From the NCBI GenBank assembly GCA_021200895.1, contig JAJQFX010000184.1:1-18695 (forward strand): a stretch of DNA of 18,695 nt, read 5' to 3'. The DNA is from Clostridiales bacterium. GTDB taxonomy: Bacteria > Bacillota > Clostridia > Oscillospirales > Oscillospiraceae. The translations under genes and the position numbers were made by a program. Shown one piece after another: positions 6,764 through 13,888 of this stretch. How positions within the stretch are numbered: position 1 is the stretch's first letter; every line of letters begins with the position of its first letter. Under the pieces are notes generated by a model. The model ran no database searches. It had not been told where the DNA came from and worked only from the letters and a program-made list of their open reading frames with translations.

Positions 6764-7504
6764 ATGTCTGGACATTCCAAGTGGCATAACATTCAGAAAA
6801 CGAAGGGCGCTGCCGACGCGAAGCGCAGCGCGGCCTTTACAAAAATCGCACGGGAAATCGTCATTGCCGTGAAACAGGGCGGCGGCGGCGACCCCGCCTA
6901 CAACTCCCAGCTGGCCACCGTGGTGGCCAAGGCCAAGGCCATCAATATGCCGAAGGACAACATCAAGCGCACCATTGACAAGGCCCTCTCCGCCGGTTCC
7001 GGGGATAACTTTGAGAACCTGACCTTTGAGGGCTATGGCCCCTCCGGCGTGGCCGTCATCGTGGAGGCCGTCACCGATAACCGCAACCGCACCACCCCCG
7101 CTGTCCGCCATATCTTTGACAAATATAACGGCAACCTGGGTGCCACCGGCTGCGTGTCCTGGTCCTTTGACAAGAAGGGCATGATTGTCATCAATAATGA
7201 GGACGAGGAGCTGGACGAGGACGAAGTGATGATGGACGTGCTGGACGCCGGCGGCGACGATTTGAAAAACGAGGGCGACGTCTTTATCGTCTACACGGAC
7301 CCCGATGCACTGTCCGCAGTGGTGGACGCGCTGGAGAGCAAGGGCTATACCTTTGAATCCGCTGACATCGCCATGGTGCCCCAGAACACCGTCAAGCTGG
7401 AGCGGGAAGGCGACATCAAGAACATGACCCGCATGATCGAACTGCTGGAGGAGGACGACGACGTCCAGAACGTCTGGCACAACTGGGATCAGGAGGACGA
7501 ATGA
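6764..7504 (+). CDS. yebC: YebC/PmpR/TACO1 family protein
   Basis: A 246-residue protein, the standard YebC length. The N terminus M-S-G-H-S-K-W-H-N-I-Q-K-T-K-G is the family signature, followed by A-K-R-S-A-A-F-T-K-I-A-R-E-I. The middle has the usual conserved glycine-rich segment (E-G-Y-G-P-S-G-V-A) and a central acidic region (N-E-D-E-E-L-D-E-D-E). YebC proteins were long called transcription regulators; more recent work links them to relieving ribosome stalling at proline-rich stretches. The gene has its own promoter and ends at a terminator (7517-7551), so it is monocistronic and convergent with rnpB. GAAGGG at 6748-6753 is the SD site. Confidence 0.96.
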   Translation: MSGHSKWHNIQKTKGAADAKRSAAFTKIAREIVIAVKQGGGGDPAYNSQLATVVAKAKAINMPKDNIKRTIDKALSAGSGDNFENLTFEGYGPSGVAVIVEAVTDNRNRTTPAVRHIFDKYNGNLGATGCVSWSFDKKGMIVINNEDEELDEDEVMMDVLDAGGDDLKNEGDVFIVYTDPDALSAVVDALESKGYTFESADIAMVPQNTVKLEREGDIKNMTRMIELLEEDDDVQNVWHNWDQEDE

Positions 7505-7516
7505 TCTGTCTGCTTG

Positions 7517-7551
7517 CGCCGGACAGGGCTTGCTGCCCTGCCCGGCGTTTT
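7517..7551 (+). terminator. Intrinsic terminator of yebC
   Basis: CGCCGG (7517-7522) pairs with CCGGCG (7542-7547), and CAGGGC (7524-7529) with GCCCTG (7535-7540), with one A/C mismatch between and a 5-nt loop. TTTT follows directly at 7548-7551. It begins 12 nt after the yebC stop. Confidence 0.85.
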
Positions 7552-7567
7552 CCGTCGGCGCAAAGAT

Positions 7568-7604
7568 AAAAAGTGAGCTGCACTCCTGTGCAGCTCACTT
7601 TTTT
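7568..7604. terminator. Bidirectional terminator between yebC and rnpB
   Basis: AAAAAGTGAGCTGCAC (7568-7583) is perfectly complementary to GTGCAGCTCACTTTTT (7588-7603), a 16-bp stem with a 4-nt loop. It ends in T runs on both strands. It lies just beyond the 3' end of rnpB on the minus strand, and on the plus strand backs up the yebC terminator. Confidence 0.9.
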
Positions 7605-7607
7605 AAC

Positions 7608-7962
7608 ACAAGTAGGCCTATAAGCCGGGTTCTGTTTTGACAGCCATCTATCTCGACCTGCTGTTGCCAACAGGCTCAAGCCACCTCCTGGGAACGGCCG
7701 GGCCGACCATATGTTCCCCCACGGTGTTGCTCCGAATAGAGTTTACAGAGCCGAGCTGTTCCCAGTCGGCTGGTGCGCTCTTACCGCACCTTTCCACCCT
7801 TACCAGCGCGCCGGAGACCAGCGCCTGGCAGTATCTCTCTGTTGCACTTGTCCTGAAGTCGCCTTCGGCGGGCGTTACCCGTTATTCTTGCCCTGTGGAG
7901 CCCGGACTTTCCTCACGGGCGGGCCTTTCGCCCCGCCTGCGCGGCTGTCCAGCCTGCTTGCA
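7608..7962 (-). ncRNA. rnpB: RNase P RNA, class A
   Basis: The minus strand carries the RNase P RNA core. Conserved region I includes GAGGAAAGTCCGGGCTCCAC. AGTGCAACAGAGAG is in the usual position of the next conserved segment, followed by GGTAAGGGTGGAAAGGTGCG and GTAAGAGCGCACCAG. The 3' end has ACAGAACCCGGCTTATAGGC. The P1 helix can form between GCAAGCAGGCT near the 5' end and AGGCCTACTTG at the 3' end. Segment order matches the E. coli-like class A architecture rather than the Bacillus class B, as expected for Clostridia. The catalytic RNA trims tRNA 5' leaders. Ends are estimated from the promoter and the P1 pairing and may be off by a few bases. Confidence 0.96.
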
Positions 7963-7968
7963 GGGTAT

Positions 7969-7997
7969 ATTTTAGCGAATTTTCTTCGGATTGTCAA
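7969..7997 (-). promoter_or_regulatory. SigA-type promoter of rnpB
   Basis: On the minus strand TTGACA (7997-7992) and TAAAAT (7974-7969) are separated by 17 bp, with transcription expected to begin near 7962. It is divergent from the murD promoter; only 8 bp separate the two -35 boxes. Confidence 0.88.
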
Positions 7998-8005
7998 CTG
8001 GGGCG

Positions 8006-8034
8006 TTGAATTTCCAGGAAAGAACGGGTATAAT
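8006..8034 (+). promoter_or_regulatory. SigA-type promoter of murD
   Basis: TTGAAT (8006-8011) and TATAAT (8029-8034) with a 17-bp spacer. The expected start near 8041 lies downstream of an in-frame ATG at 7991, which therefore cannot be the murD start on this transcript. Confidence 0.85.
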
Positions 8035-8068
8035 ATCCATATTGCAGCCTTCCAACGGGGCGGGCCGA

Positions 8069-8120
8069 CTGCCGCTGGCGGTGCGTATCCCGGAGGGCTA
8101 CAGCGGTGTTGCAGCGGCAG
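8069..8120 (+). repeat. 9-bp inverted repeat in the murD leader
   Basis: CTGCCGCTG (8069-8077) is the exact reverse complement of CAGCGGCAG (8112-8120), separated by 34 nt. The 3' arm ends 3 nt before the murD SD (GGAG, 8124-8127), so a stem here could affect ribosome access. No known riboswitch class is recognised in this roughly 95-nt leader. Confidence 0.4.
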
Positions 8121-8123
8121 ATT

Positions 8124-8127
8124 GGAG
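8124..8127 (+). promoter_or_regulatory. Ribosome binding site deciding the murD start
   Basis: GGAG lies 7 nt before the ATG at 8135. Together with the promoter at 8006-8034 it fixes the start there and excludes the 48-codon extension to 7991. Confidence 0.7.
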
Positions 8128-8134
8128 ATGCTTT

Positions 8135-9520
8135 ATGACCTTCACAGACTATCTTGATTCGTTACAGGGGAAAACGGTGGCCATCATCGGCATTGGCGTC
8201 AGCAATACGCCGCTGATTCAGCTGCTGCTGCGGCGGGGTATCGCCGTGACGGCCTGCGATAAGGCCAGCCGGGCGCAGTTTGGCAACGATGGGCTGCTGC
8301 GGGAGTTGGAGGCCCAGGGCGCGGTGCTGAAGCTGGGGGAAGGCTACCTGGACGGGCTGAATCAGGATGTGATTTTCCGCTCCCCCGGCATTCGGCCGGA
8401 TATTCCCGCGTTCCAGCAGGCCAGGGAGCGGGGGAGCCTCATCACCTCGGAGATGGAGGTGTTCTTCCACGTCTGCCCCTGCAAGCGCATTGCGGTGACC
8501 GGTTCCGACGGCAAGACCACCACCACTACCATCATCGCCCGCCTGCTGGAGCGGGCGGGCTATACCGTCCATTTGGGGGGCAACATCGGCAAGCCCCTCC
8601 TGCCGGAGACTGGGGAGATGAAGCCGGAGGACATTGCCGTGCTGGAGCTCAGCTCCTTCCAGCTGATGACTATGGACGCCAGCCCGGAGATTGCGGTGGT
8701 GACCAATCTGGCCCCCAACCATCTGGATGTGCATAAGGGCATGGAGGAGTATGTGGCCGCGAAGAAGAATATCTTCCTCCACCAGTCCCCGGAGGATAAG
8801 CTGGTCTTAAATCGGGACAACGCCATCACCAACGCCTTTGCCCAGGAGACTCCCGGCCAGGTAACTCTCTTTTCCCGGCAGAACCCGCTAAGCAGCGGCG
8901 TGGCCATTGAGGACGGCGTGATTTGCGTGAAGAAGGACGGCGTCAAACGGGAAGTGCTGCCGGTGGAGGACATCCTGTTGCCCGGCGTCCATAACGTTGA
9001 GAACTACGAGGCGGCTATCGCCGCCGTGGACGGCTTGGTACCAGACGAAGTGATTCGCGCCTTTGCCAAAGAGTTCGGCGGAGTGGAGCATCGCATTGAG
9101 CTGGTGAGGGAGAAGGACGGCGTCCGGTATTACAACGATTCCATCGCCTCCAGCCCCAGCCGCACCATGGCAGGGCTGCGCTCCTTCCGTCAAAAGGTGA
9201 TTCTGATTGCCGGAGGCTATGACAAGCATCTGGACTATGAGGTGCTGGGGCCGGATCTGGTGGCCCATACGAAGCGCCTGGTGCTGACCGGCGCCACCGC
9301 CGGGGTCATCGAGGCTGCCGCCCGCCACGCGGAGGGGTACAGTGAAGAAAGCCTCCCCATCACTACCATTGACGATTTCGGGGAGGCGGTGCGCTTTGCG
9401 GCATCGGTGGCGGAGCCGGGGGATGTGGTCATTCTGTCCCCGGCCAGCGCCTCATTCGATAAGTTTAAGAACTTTATGGTGCGGGGCGATACGTTTAAGG
9501 AGCTTGTCCGCAGTCTGTAA
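8135..9520 (+). CDS. murD: UDP-N-acetylmuramoyl-L-alanine--D-glutamate ligase MurD
   Basis: A 461-residue cytoplasmic Mur ligase that adds D-glutamate to UDP-MurNAc-L-Ala in peptidoglycan precursor synthesis. An N-terminal Rossmann domain (I-I-G-I-G-V-S at 17-23) precedes the central ATPase with the P loop G-S-D-G-K-T-T-T at 123-130, E-L-S-S-F-Q-L at 171-177, and N-L-A-P-N-H-L-D at 191-198. A lysine at 210 or 211 is at the usual carbamylated position. The C-terminal domain shows E-H-R-I-E, Y-N-D-S-I-A-S-S-P, G-G-Y-D-K and S-P-A-S-A-S-F-D. Length is normal for MurD. It lies apart from any dcw cluster, with its own promoter. The next gene begins 14 nt after its stop with a good SD, so the downstream peptidase genes may be read through from this promoter. 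Confidence 0.96.
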   Translation: MTFTDYLDSLQGKTVAIIGIGVSNTPLIQLLLRRGIAVTACDKASRAQFGNDGLLRELEAQGAVLKLGEGYLDGLNQDVIFRSPGIRPDIPAFQQARERGSLITSEMEVFFHVCPCKRIAVTGSDGKTTTTTIIARLLERAGYTVHLGGNIGKPLLPETGEMKPEDIAVLELSSFQLMTMDASPEIAVVTNLAPNHLDVHKGMEEYVAAKKNIFLHQSPEDKLVLNRDNAITNAFAQETPGQVTLFSRQNPLSSGVAIEDGVICVKKDGVKREVLPVEDILLPGVHNVENYEAAIAAVDGLVPDEVIRAFAKEFGGVEHRIELVREKDGVRYYNDSIASSPSRTMAGLRSFRQKVILIAGGYDKHLDYEVLGPDLVAHTKRLVLTGATAGVIEAAARHAEGYSEESLPITTIDDFGEAVRFAASVAEPGDVVILSPASASFDKFKNFMVRGDTFKELVRSL

Positions 9521-9525
9521 GGAGG
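9519..9525 (+). promoter_or_regulatory. Ribosome binding site for a TTG start
   Basis: AAGGAGG overlaps the murD stop codon and lies 9 nt before a TTG at 9535. No ATG or GTG in a suitable position fits the first M42 protein, so this SD supports a rare TTG initiation codon. Confidence 0.75.
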
Positions 9526-9534
9526 TTCGCAGGT

Positions 9535-10572
9535 TTGAATACGTTTGAGATATTGGACACCCTGACCCAGGCTTGCGGCCCCTCCGGCTATGAGCTGTCG
9601 GGGGCGTCCCAAACCGCGGCGGCGCTGCTGGAGCCGCTGGTGGATACGGTGCGCATTGGCCCCATGGGCAACATCATCGGCGTCCGTCGCTGCGGGAAGA
9701 AGCACGCCAAGCGGCTGCTCTTGGACGCCCACATCGACGAGGTGGGGATGCTCGTCACCGGCTATGAGGAGGGCGGCTTCCTGCGTTTTACCCAGCTGGG
9801 AGGCATCGACCCCCGTCTGCTCCCCGACCGGGAGGTGACGATCCTGGCGGAGCAGCCCCTGTTCGGGGTGGTCGCGGCCCAATCTGCCCACCTGTACGAG
9901 GGGGCGGACAGCGCATTGCCCATGACGAAGCTGGCCATTGACACCGGCTATTCTACGGAGAAGCTGAAAGAGCTGGTGCCCGTCGGCACGCCGGTGGTCT
10001 ACCGGGAATCCTGCTTTGCCCTGGGGAAAAAGCAAATCGCCTCCAAGTCCATGGACGACCGCAGCTGCTTTGCCGTCATTCTGAAAGCGTTGCAGCTGTT
10101 GGCCGGGGAGACGCTGGATGTAGATTTATATGTCGTCGGCTCCTGCTGCGAGGAGGTAGGCGGTCAGGGGGCCGTGGTCACGGCCTACGACATCGCTCCG
10201 GACTGGGCGGTGGCGCTGGATGTCACCTTCGCCACAACGCCGGATGCGCCGGATAAGGGCTTCGCTTTGGGTTCCGGCCCGGCCATCGGCATTGGCCCCA
10301 ACGTGGCCTGGTGGATGGCAGAGCGTTTTATCTGTAAGGCAAAAGAACTTAACATACCATATAGCGAGGAAGTCATGGCGGGAAACACCGGCACCAACGG
10401 CTGGGAACTGCAAATCTCCCGGGAAGGGGTGCCCACCGCCATTCTCAGCCTGCCGGAAAAATATATGCACACCCCCATTGAGGTCATTCACCGGAAGGAT
10501 TTCAAGCAGTGCGCCAGGCTTTTGGCCGCTTTTGTGCGGGATTTGGGCAAGGAGGCGGAGCAATGCTGCTGA
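9535..10572 (+). CDS. M42 family metallo-aminopeptidase, first of three tandem paralogs
   Basis: A 345-residue M42 (glutamyl aminopeptidase/endoglucanase-like) zinc or cobalt peptidase. M42 proteins form tetrahedral 12-subunit shells that trim amino acids from small peptides in the cytoplasm. All expected metal and catalytic residues are visible: H66 and D68 (D-A-H-I-D), D174 (S-M-D-D-R), E206 and E207 (C-C-E-E-V-G), D229 (A-L-D-V-T) and H312 (Y-M-H-T-P). One change: the usual G-T-D-A reads G-T-N-G at 286-289. It starts at TTG with AAGGAGG 9 nt upstream and begins 14 nt after murD. Its stop overlaps the next paralog by 10 nt, so the cluster is co-translated. Substrate preference cannot be read from sequence. 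Confidence 0.92.
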   Translation: MNTFEILDTLTQACGPSGYELSGASQTAAALLEPLVDTVRIGPMGNIIGVRRCGKKHAKRLLLDAHIDEVGMLVTGYEEGGFLRFTQLGGIDPRLLPDREVTILAEQPLFGVVAAQSAHLYEGADSALPMTKLAIDTGYSTEKLKELVPVGTPVVYRESCFALGKKQIASKSMDDRSCFAVILKALQLLAGETLDVDLYVVGSCCEEVGGQGAVVTAYDIAPDWAVALDVTFATTPDAPDKGFALGSGPAIGIGPNVAWWMAERFICKAKELNIPYSEEVMAGNTGTNGWELQISREGVPTAILSLPEKYMHTPIEVIHRKDFKQCARLLAAFVRDLGKEAEQCC

Positions 10573-11384
10573 ATGAACTGAATTTACTCTGCCTGCTGCC
10601 CGGCGTGGCCAGCCGGGAGGAGGCGGTGCGGGACTATCTTGTGTCCGCCGCAGAGCGGTATGCGGACGAGGTGCGGGTGGACCGGATGGGGAACGTCATC
10701 GCCAGCAAGCGGGGCAAAAATCACGAAACGCCTGTTATGCTGACCGCTCACATGGGTGAAGTCGGTGTAATGGTAACTGGCTTTACAGATTCTGGCTGTG
10801 TGAAATTTGACTTTGTGGGCGAGGTAGACCGCCGCACCGTCATTGGCAAGCGGGTTTTCCTGGGAAAGACGGGAGTGCCCGGCGTGTTCGGCATGAAGCC
10901 CATCCACCTGACCAGCAGGGAGGAGCGCCAGTCCTACCCCAAAACCGGCAGCCTGTATATTGACATCGGCGCGAAGGACAAGGCGGAGGCCCAGGGCCTC
11001 GTCTCCAGGGGGGACGTGGGCGTGTTCGCCAGCGAGCTTCTGAGTTTTGGAGAAGGGCGCATCAAGTCCCGGGCCATCAGCGGGCGGCTCGGCTGCGCGG
11101 TGCTGCTGGAGCTGATGAAGCAGCCTCTGCCGGTGGACTGCACCTTCGTCTTTACCGTCCAGGAGGAGGTAGGGGCCCGGGGGGCTTTCGGTGCGGCCTT
11201 TGGGGTGAAACCGGAGCTGGCGCTAGTCATCGGCAGCGCGGCGGCAGACGACCTGCCGGATGTGCCGACGGAAAAATGGGGCTGCGCCCTGGGCAAGGGC
11301 GCGGTGCTGCCCGCCATGGACGGGGGTACCATCTATGACCGGAGGCTGTTTGCCCTCCTGCGGGATACCGCGGAGAAAGCGTAA
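10563..11384 (+). CDS. M42 peptidase-like pseudoenzyme, cut short by an in-frame TAA (probable pseudogene)
   Basis: This frame encodes 273 residues and ends at TAA 11382-11384. The same frame continues with M42-like sequence to 11594, so the intact gene would be 343 codons, the family length. It starts at the ATG at 10563, with AAGGAGG 7 nt upstream, overlapping the first paralog. Metal ligands are largely lost: HxD reads H63-M-G65, the S-M-D-D-R site reads I-S-G-R at 172-175, and the Asp before V-T is replaced (V-I-G-S-A at 222-226). The Q-E-E pair (200-202) remains. After the stop, the Y-M-H-T-P histidine is Arg. The fold is retained, so this looks like a catalytically dead partner of the neighbouring paralogs that has recently acquired a nonsense codon. 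A base error, or readthrough of TAA, would give a full-length inactive subunit. Confidence 0.8.
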   Translation: MLLNELNLLCLLPGVASREEAVRDYLVSAAERYADEVRVDRMGNVIASKRGKNHETPVMLTAHMGEVGVMVTGFTDSGCVKFDFVGEVDRRTVIGKRVFLGKTGVPGVFGMKPIHLTSREERQSYPKTGSLYIDIGAKDKAEAQGLVSRGDVGVFASELLSFGEGRIKSRAISGRLGCAVLLELMKQPLPVDCTFVFTVQEEVGARGAFGAAFGVKPELALVIGSAAADDLPDVPTEKWGCALGKGAVLPAMDGGTIYDRRLFALLRDTAEKA

Positions 11385-11594
11385 ATTCCCTGGCAGCTGC
11401 CGGGGGCGCAGGAGGAGAAAACCGACGCCCTGGCGGTGCAGCGCAGCCGTTCCGGCGCACGGGTGGCAGCTATCGCCGCGCCGGTGCGCTACGCCAGGAC
11501 GCCGTCCGAGGTGGCGGCGGAGGGCGACCTGGAGGCCGTGCTGCATCTGGCGGAGGCGTTTTTGGAAGCCGTTGGAAAGGAGCAGGAAGGATGA
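11385..11594 (+). pseudogene. Severed C-terminal remnant of the second M42 paralog
   Basis: Directly after the TAA at 11382 the same frame runs 69 sense codons to TGA at 11592-11594. It reads I-P-W-Q-L-P-G-A, then K-T-D-A-L-A (the G-T-D-A-like site) and A-P-V-R-Y-A-R-T-P (the site where active members have C-R-Y-x-H-x-P), then a helical C terminus. These match the C-terminal third of the first and third paralogs in order and spacing, so the stop is one nonsense change, not a frameshift. No start codon with an SD makes this piece an independent gene. Its TGA overlaps the next ATG (ATGA at 11591-11594), as expected for an originally intact operon gene. Confidence 0.85.
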
Positions 11595-12595
11595 ATTTGA
11601 CACTGTTGCAGTCGCTGACGGCTGCGTTTGGCGTCTCCGGCTGTGAGGACGAGATTCGCACGCTGATTTTGCAGGAGGTCACGCCCTTGGCGGACGATGT
11701 GACTGTGGACGCCCTGGGCAACGTCATTGCCCACAAGCAGGGGAGCGGGCCAAAGCTGATGTTCTCTGCCCATATGGACAGCATCGGCCTGATGGTCACC
11801 TACATTGACGAGAAGGGCTACCTCCGGTTCTGCCAGGTAGGAGGGCTGGAGCCTGCCGCCATTTATCAGACCCCGGTGCGGTTTCAAAACGGCGTCTGCG
11901 GCGTGATTTCCGCCGACGAGGATAAGACGGAGAAGCAGTTCAAGCTGAGCGACCTCTTTGTGGACATCGGCGCAAGGGACCGGGCGGATGCGGAGACCAT
12001 GGTGAAGGCGGGGGATGTGGCCGCCTATGCGGGTTCCTTCCTGACGAACCGTAGCCAGATTATCTCCTCCTACCTGGACAACCGGGCGGGCTGCTTTGTG
12101 CTGCTGGAGGCCCTTAAACAGGTGGAGCGGCCCCAGAACGACCTGTACTTCGTCTTCTCTGTCCAGGAGGAGGTGGGCTGCCGGGGGGCCAGGACGGCGA
12201 CCTGGTCGGTTCACCCGGAGTACGGCATCGCCGTGGACGTGACCTGCCCGGACGATGTACCCGGCGCGGTACATGAGGGCAGCACCGCCATCGGCAAGGG
12301 GGCCGCCGTCAAGGTGATGGACCGCAGCGTGATTTGCACCCCGTCCCTGGTGAAGCGGCTCCATGAAATCGCCGCGGCCAACCAAATCGCCGTTCAGGAC
12401 GATATTCTCACCTGCGGCGGCACCGACGCGGGGCAGATGCAGGTCTCTCACGGCGGCGTGAAAACCGGCGGCATCTCCATCCCCTGCCGTTATACCCATG
12501 CCCCCGCCGAGGCGGCGGCTCAGGAGGATGTAGAAGCCTGCATCGCGCTGGTGCGGGCAGTTTGTGAAAGTGAGCTGAATACCCATGAATTTTGA
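11591..12595 (+). CDS. M42 family metallo-aminopeptidase, third of three tandem paralogs
   Basis: A 334-residue M42 peptidase with a complete active site: H61 and D63 (S-A-H-M-D), D163 (Y-L-D-N-R), E193 and E194 (V-Q-E-E-V-G), D216 (A-V-D-V-T), D279 (G-G-T-D-A-G) and H303 (C-R-Y-T-H-A-P). It is the most canonical of the three and should be an active cytoplasmic aminopeptidase of the tetrahedral type. An SD (AAGGAG) lies just upstream, and its ATG overlaps the TGA of the broken second paralog. Its own stop overlaps the next gene by 11 nt, so the PLP lyase is in the same operon. The three paralogs arose by duplication but are clearly diverged, so this is not a recent copy event. Confidence 0.94.
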   Translation: MNLTLLQSLTAAFGVSGCEDEIRTLILQEVTPLADDVTVDALGNVIAHKQGSGPKLMFSAHMDSIGLMVTYIDEKGYLRFCQVGGLEPAAIYQTPVRFQNGVCGVISADEDKTEKQFKLSDLFVDIGARDRADAETMVKAGDVAAYAGSFLTNRSQIISSYLDNRAGCFVLLEALKQVERPQNDLYFVFSVQEEVGCRGARTATWSVHPEYGIAVDVTCPDDVPGAVHEGSTAIGKGAAVKVMDRSVICTPSLVKRLHEIAAANQIAVQDDILTCGGTDAGQMQVSHGGVKTGGISIPCRYTHAPAEAAAQEDVEACIALVRAVCESELNTHEF

Positions 12596-13847
12596 CGCGC
12601 CGCTGCCCTTTTCTCAGCGGGTACTGGAGTTAAGCGAGCAGGCCCAGCAGGACATTGCGGGGCAGTTTGCCTCCATTGACGCTATTGCGGAGTATAACAC
12701 CCGGAAGGTGCTGTCCGCCTTCCAGAACCATCGTGTGGCGGAGGGCTACTTCGCCGGCACCACCGGCTACGGCTATGACGACCAGGGCCGGGACGAGCTG
12801 GAGAAGATTTACGCCGAGATCTTCGGCGCGGAGGACGCCCTGGTGCGGCTCCAGTTCGTCAACGGCACCCACGCCATCGCCTCCACCCTGTACGGCGCGC
12901 TGAAAACCGGAGATATTCTGGTCAGCGCGGTGGGCGCGCCCTATGACACGCTGCTCAGCGTGATCGGTGTCACTGGCAGCGAGCCGGGCAGCCTGAAGGA
13001 CTACGGCATCGGCTACTGCCAGGTGGACATTAAGGACAACGCCCCGGACAAGGCCGGCCTTGCGGAGGCAGTGCAAGACCCCCGGGTGAAAGCGGTGCTG
13101 ATTCAGCGCAGCAAGGGCTACTCCACCCGCGCCACCCTGTCCGTGGCGGAAATCGGGGAGCTAACTGCCATCGTGAAAGAACATAACCCCAACGCCGCCG
13201 TCATTGTGGACAACTGCTACGGGGAGTTTGTGGAGACGATGGAACCCACCCAGGTGGGGGCTGACCTAATCGTGGGCAGCCTCATCAAGAACCCCGGCGG
13301 CGGGCTGGCCCCCATGGGGGGCTATGTGGCAGGCCGCCACGACCTGGTGGAGGCCGCCGCCATGCGGCTGACGGTGCCCGGCATCGGCCGGGAGTGCGGC
13401 GCGACCCTGGGCTATAACCGCCAACTCTATCAGGGCCTGTTCCTGGCCCCTCACACCGTGGCCCAGGCGGTGAAAACCGCCGTCTTTGGGGCCCGACTGA
13501 TGGAACTGATGGGCTACGAAACGGAACCCCGCTCCAACGAGACGCGGCATGACATTATTCAGATGATTTCGCTGAATCAGCCGGAGGCCGTGGTGAAGTT
13601 CTGCAAAGGCATCCAATCCGGCTCCCCAGTGGACAGCTATGTGACCCCGCTGCCCTGGGATATGCCCGGCTATGAGGATCAGGTCATTATGGCGGCGGGG
13701 GCCTTTATTCAGGGGGCCTCCATTGAGCTGTCCGCCGACGCGCCCATGCGCCCGCCCTACACGGTCTATCTCCAGGGCGGGCTGACCTACGAATCGGGCA
13801 AGACCGGCCTGATGCTGGCGGCGGAGGAGCTGCTGAAGGAATCATAA
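12585..13847 (+). CDS. Methionine gamma-lyase family (aluminium-resistance-like) PLP enzyme
   Basis: A 420-residue protein of the PF06838 family, annotated as methionine gamma-lyase family or 'aluminum resistance protein' (YnbB in Bacillus). It has a fold-type I PLP enzyme layout. Visible points: Y-F-A-G-T-T-G-Y-G-Y at 55-64, the cofactor-side strand F-V-N-G-T-H-A at 91-97, D209 in I-V-D-N-C-Y-G-E (pyridine-nitrogen Asp), and K235 in S-L-I-K-N-P-G-G-G-L, the expected Schiff-base lysine. The true reaction is not established for most members, so a sulfur-amino-acid lyase role is only a family-level guess. It overlaps the third peptidase gene by 11 nt with a weak SD, suggesting translational coupling and perhaps catabolism of released amino acids. 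Confidence 0.9.
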   Translation: MNFDAPLPFSQRVLELSEQAQQDIAGQFASIDAIAEYNTRKVLSAFQNHRVAEGYFAGTTGYGYDDQGRDELEKIYAEIFGAEDALVRLQFVNGTHAIASTLYGALKTGDILVSAVGAPYDTLLSVIGVTGSEPGSLKDYGIGYCQVDIKDNAPDKAGLAEAVQDPRVKAVLIQRSKGYSTRATLSVAEIGELTAIVKEHNPNAAVIVDNCYGEFVETMEPTQVGADLIVGSLIKNPGGGLAPMGGYVAGRHDLVEAAAMRLTVPGIGRECGATLGYNRQLYQGLFLAPHTVAQAVKTAVFGARLMELMGYETEPRSNETRHDIIQMISLNQPEAVVKFCKGIQSGSPVDSYVTPLPWDMPGYEDQVIMAAGAFIQGASIELSADAPMRPPYTVYLQGGLTYESGKTGLMLAAEELLKES

Positions 13848-13888
13848 AACCGCCCCGGCGCGACTATCCTACCGCTAGAGGTGGTGAT

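Noticed and set aside
7637..8157. Plus-strand open frames across the rnpB region
   Set aside because: They lie antisense to RNase P RNA, whose conserved segments are unmistakable, and have no protein-family features.
9535..12595. Recent tandem duplication of the M42 genes
   Set aside because: The three proteins share motifs and length but are diverged throughout, with no long identical DNA stretches, so the duplication is old.
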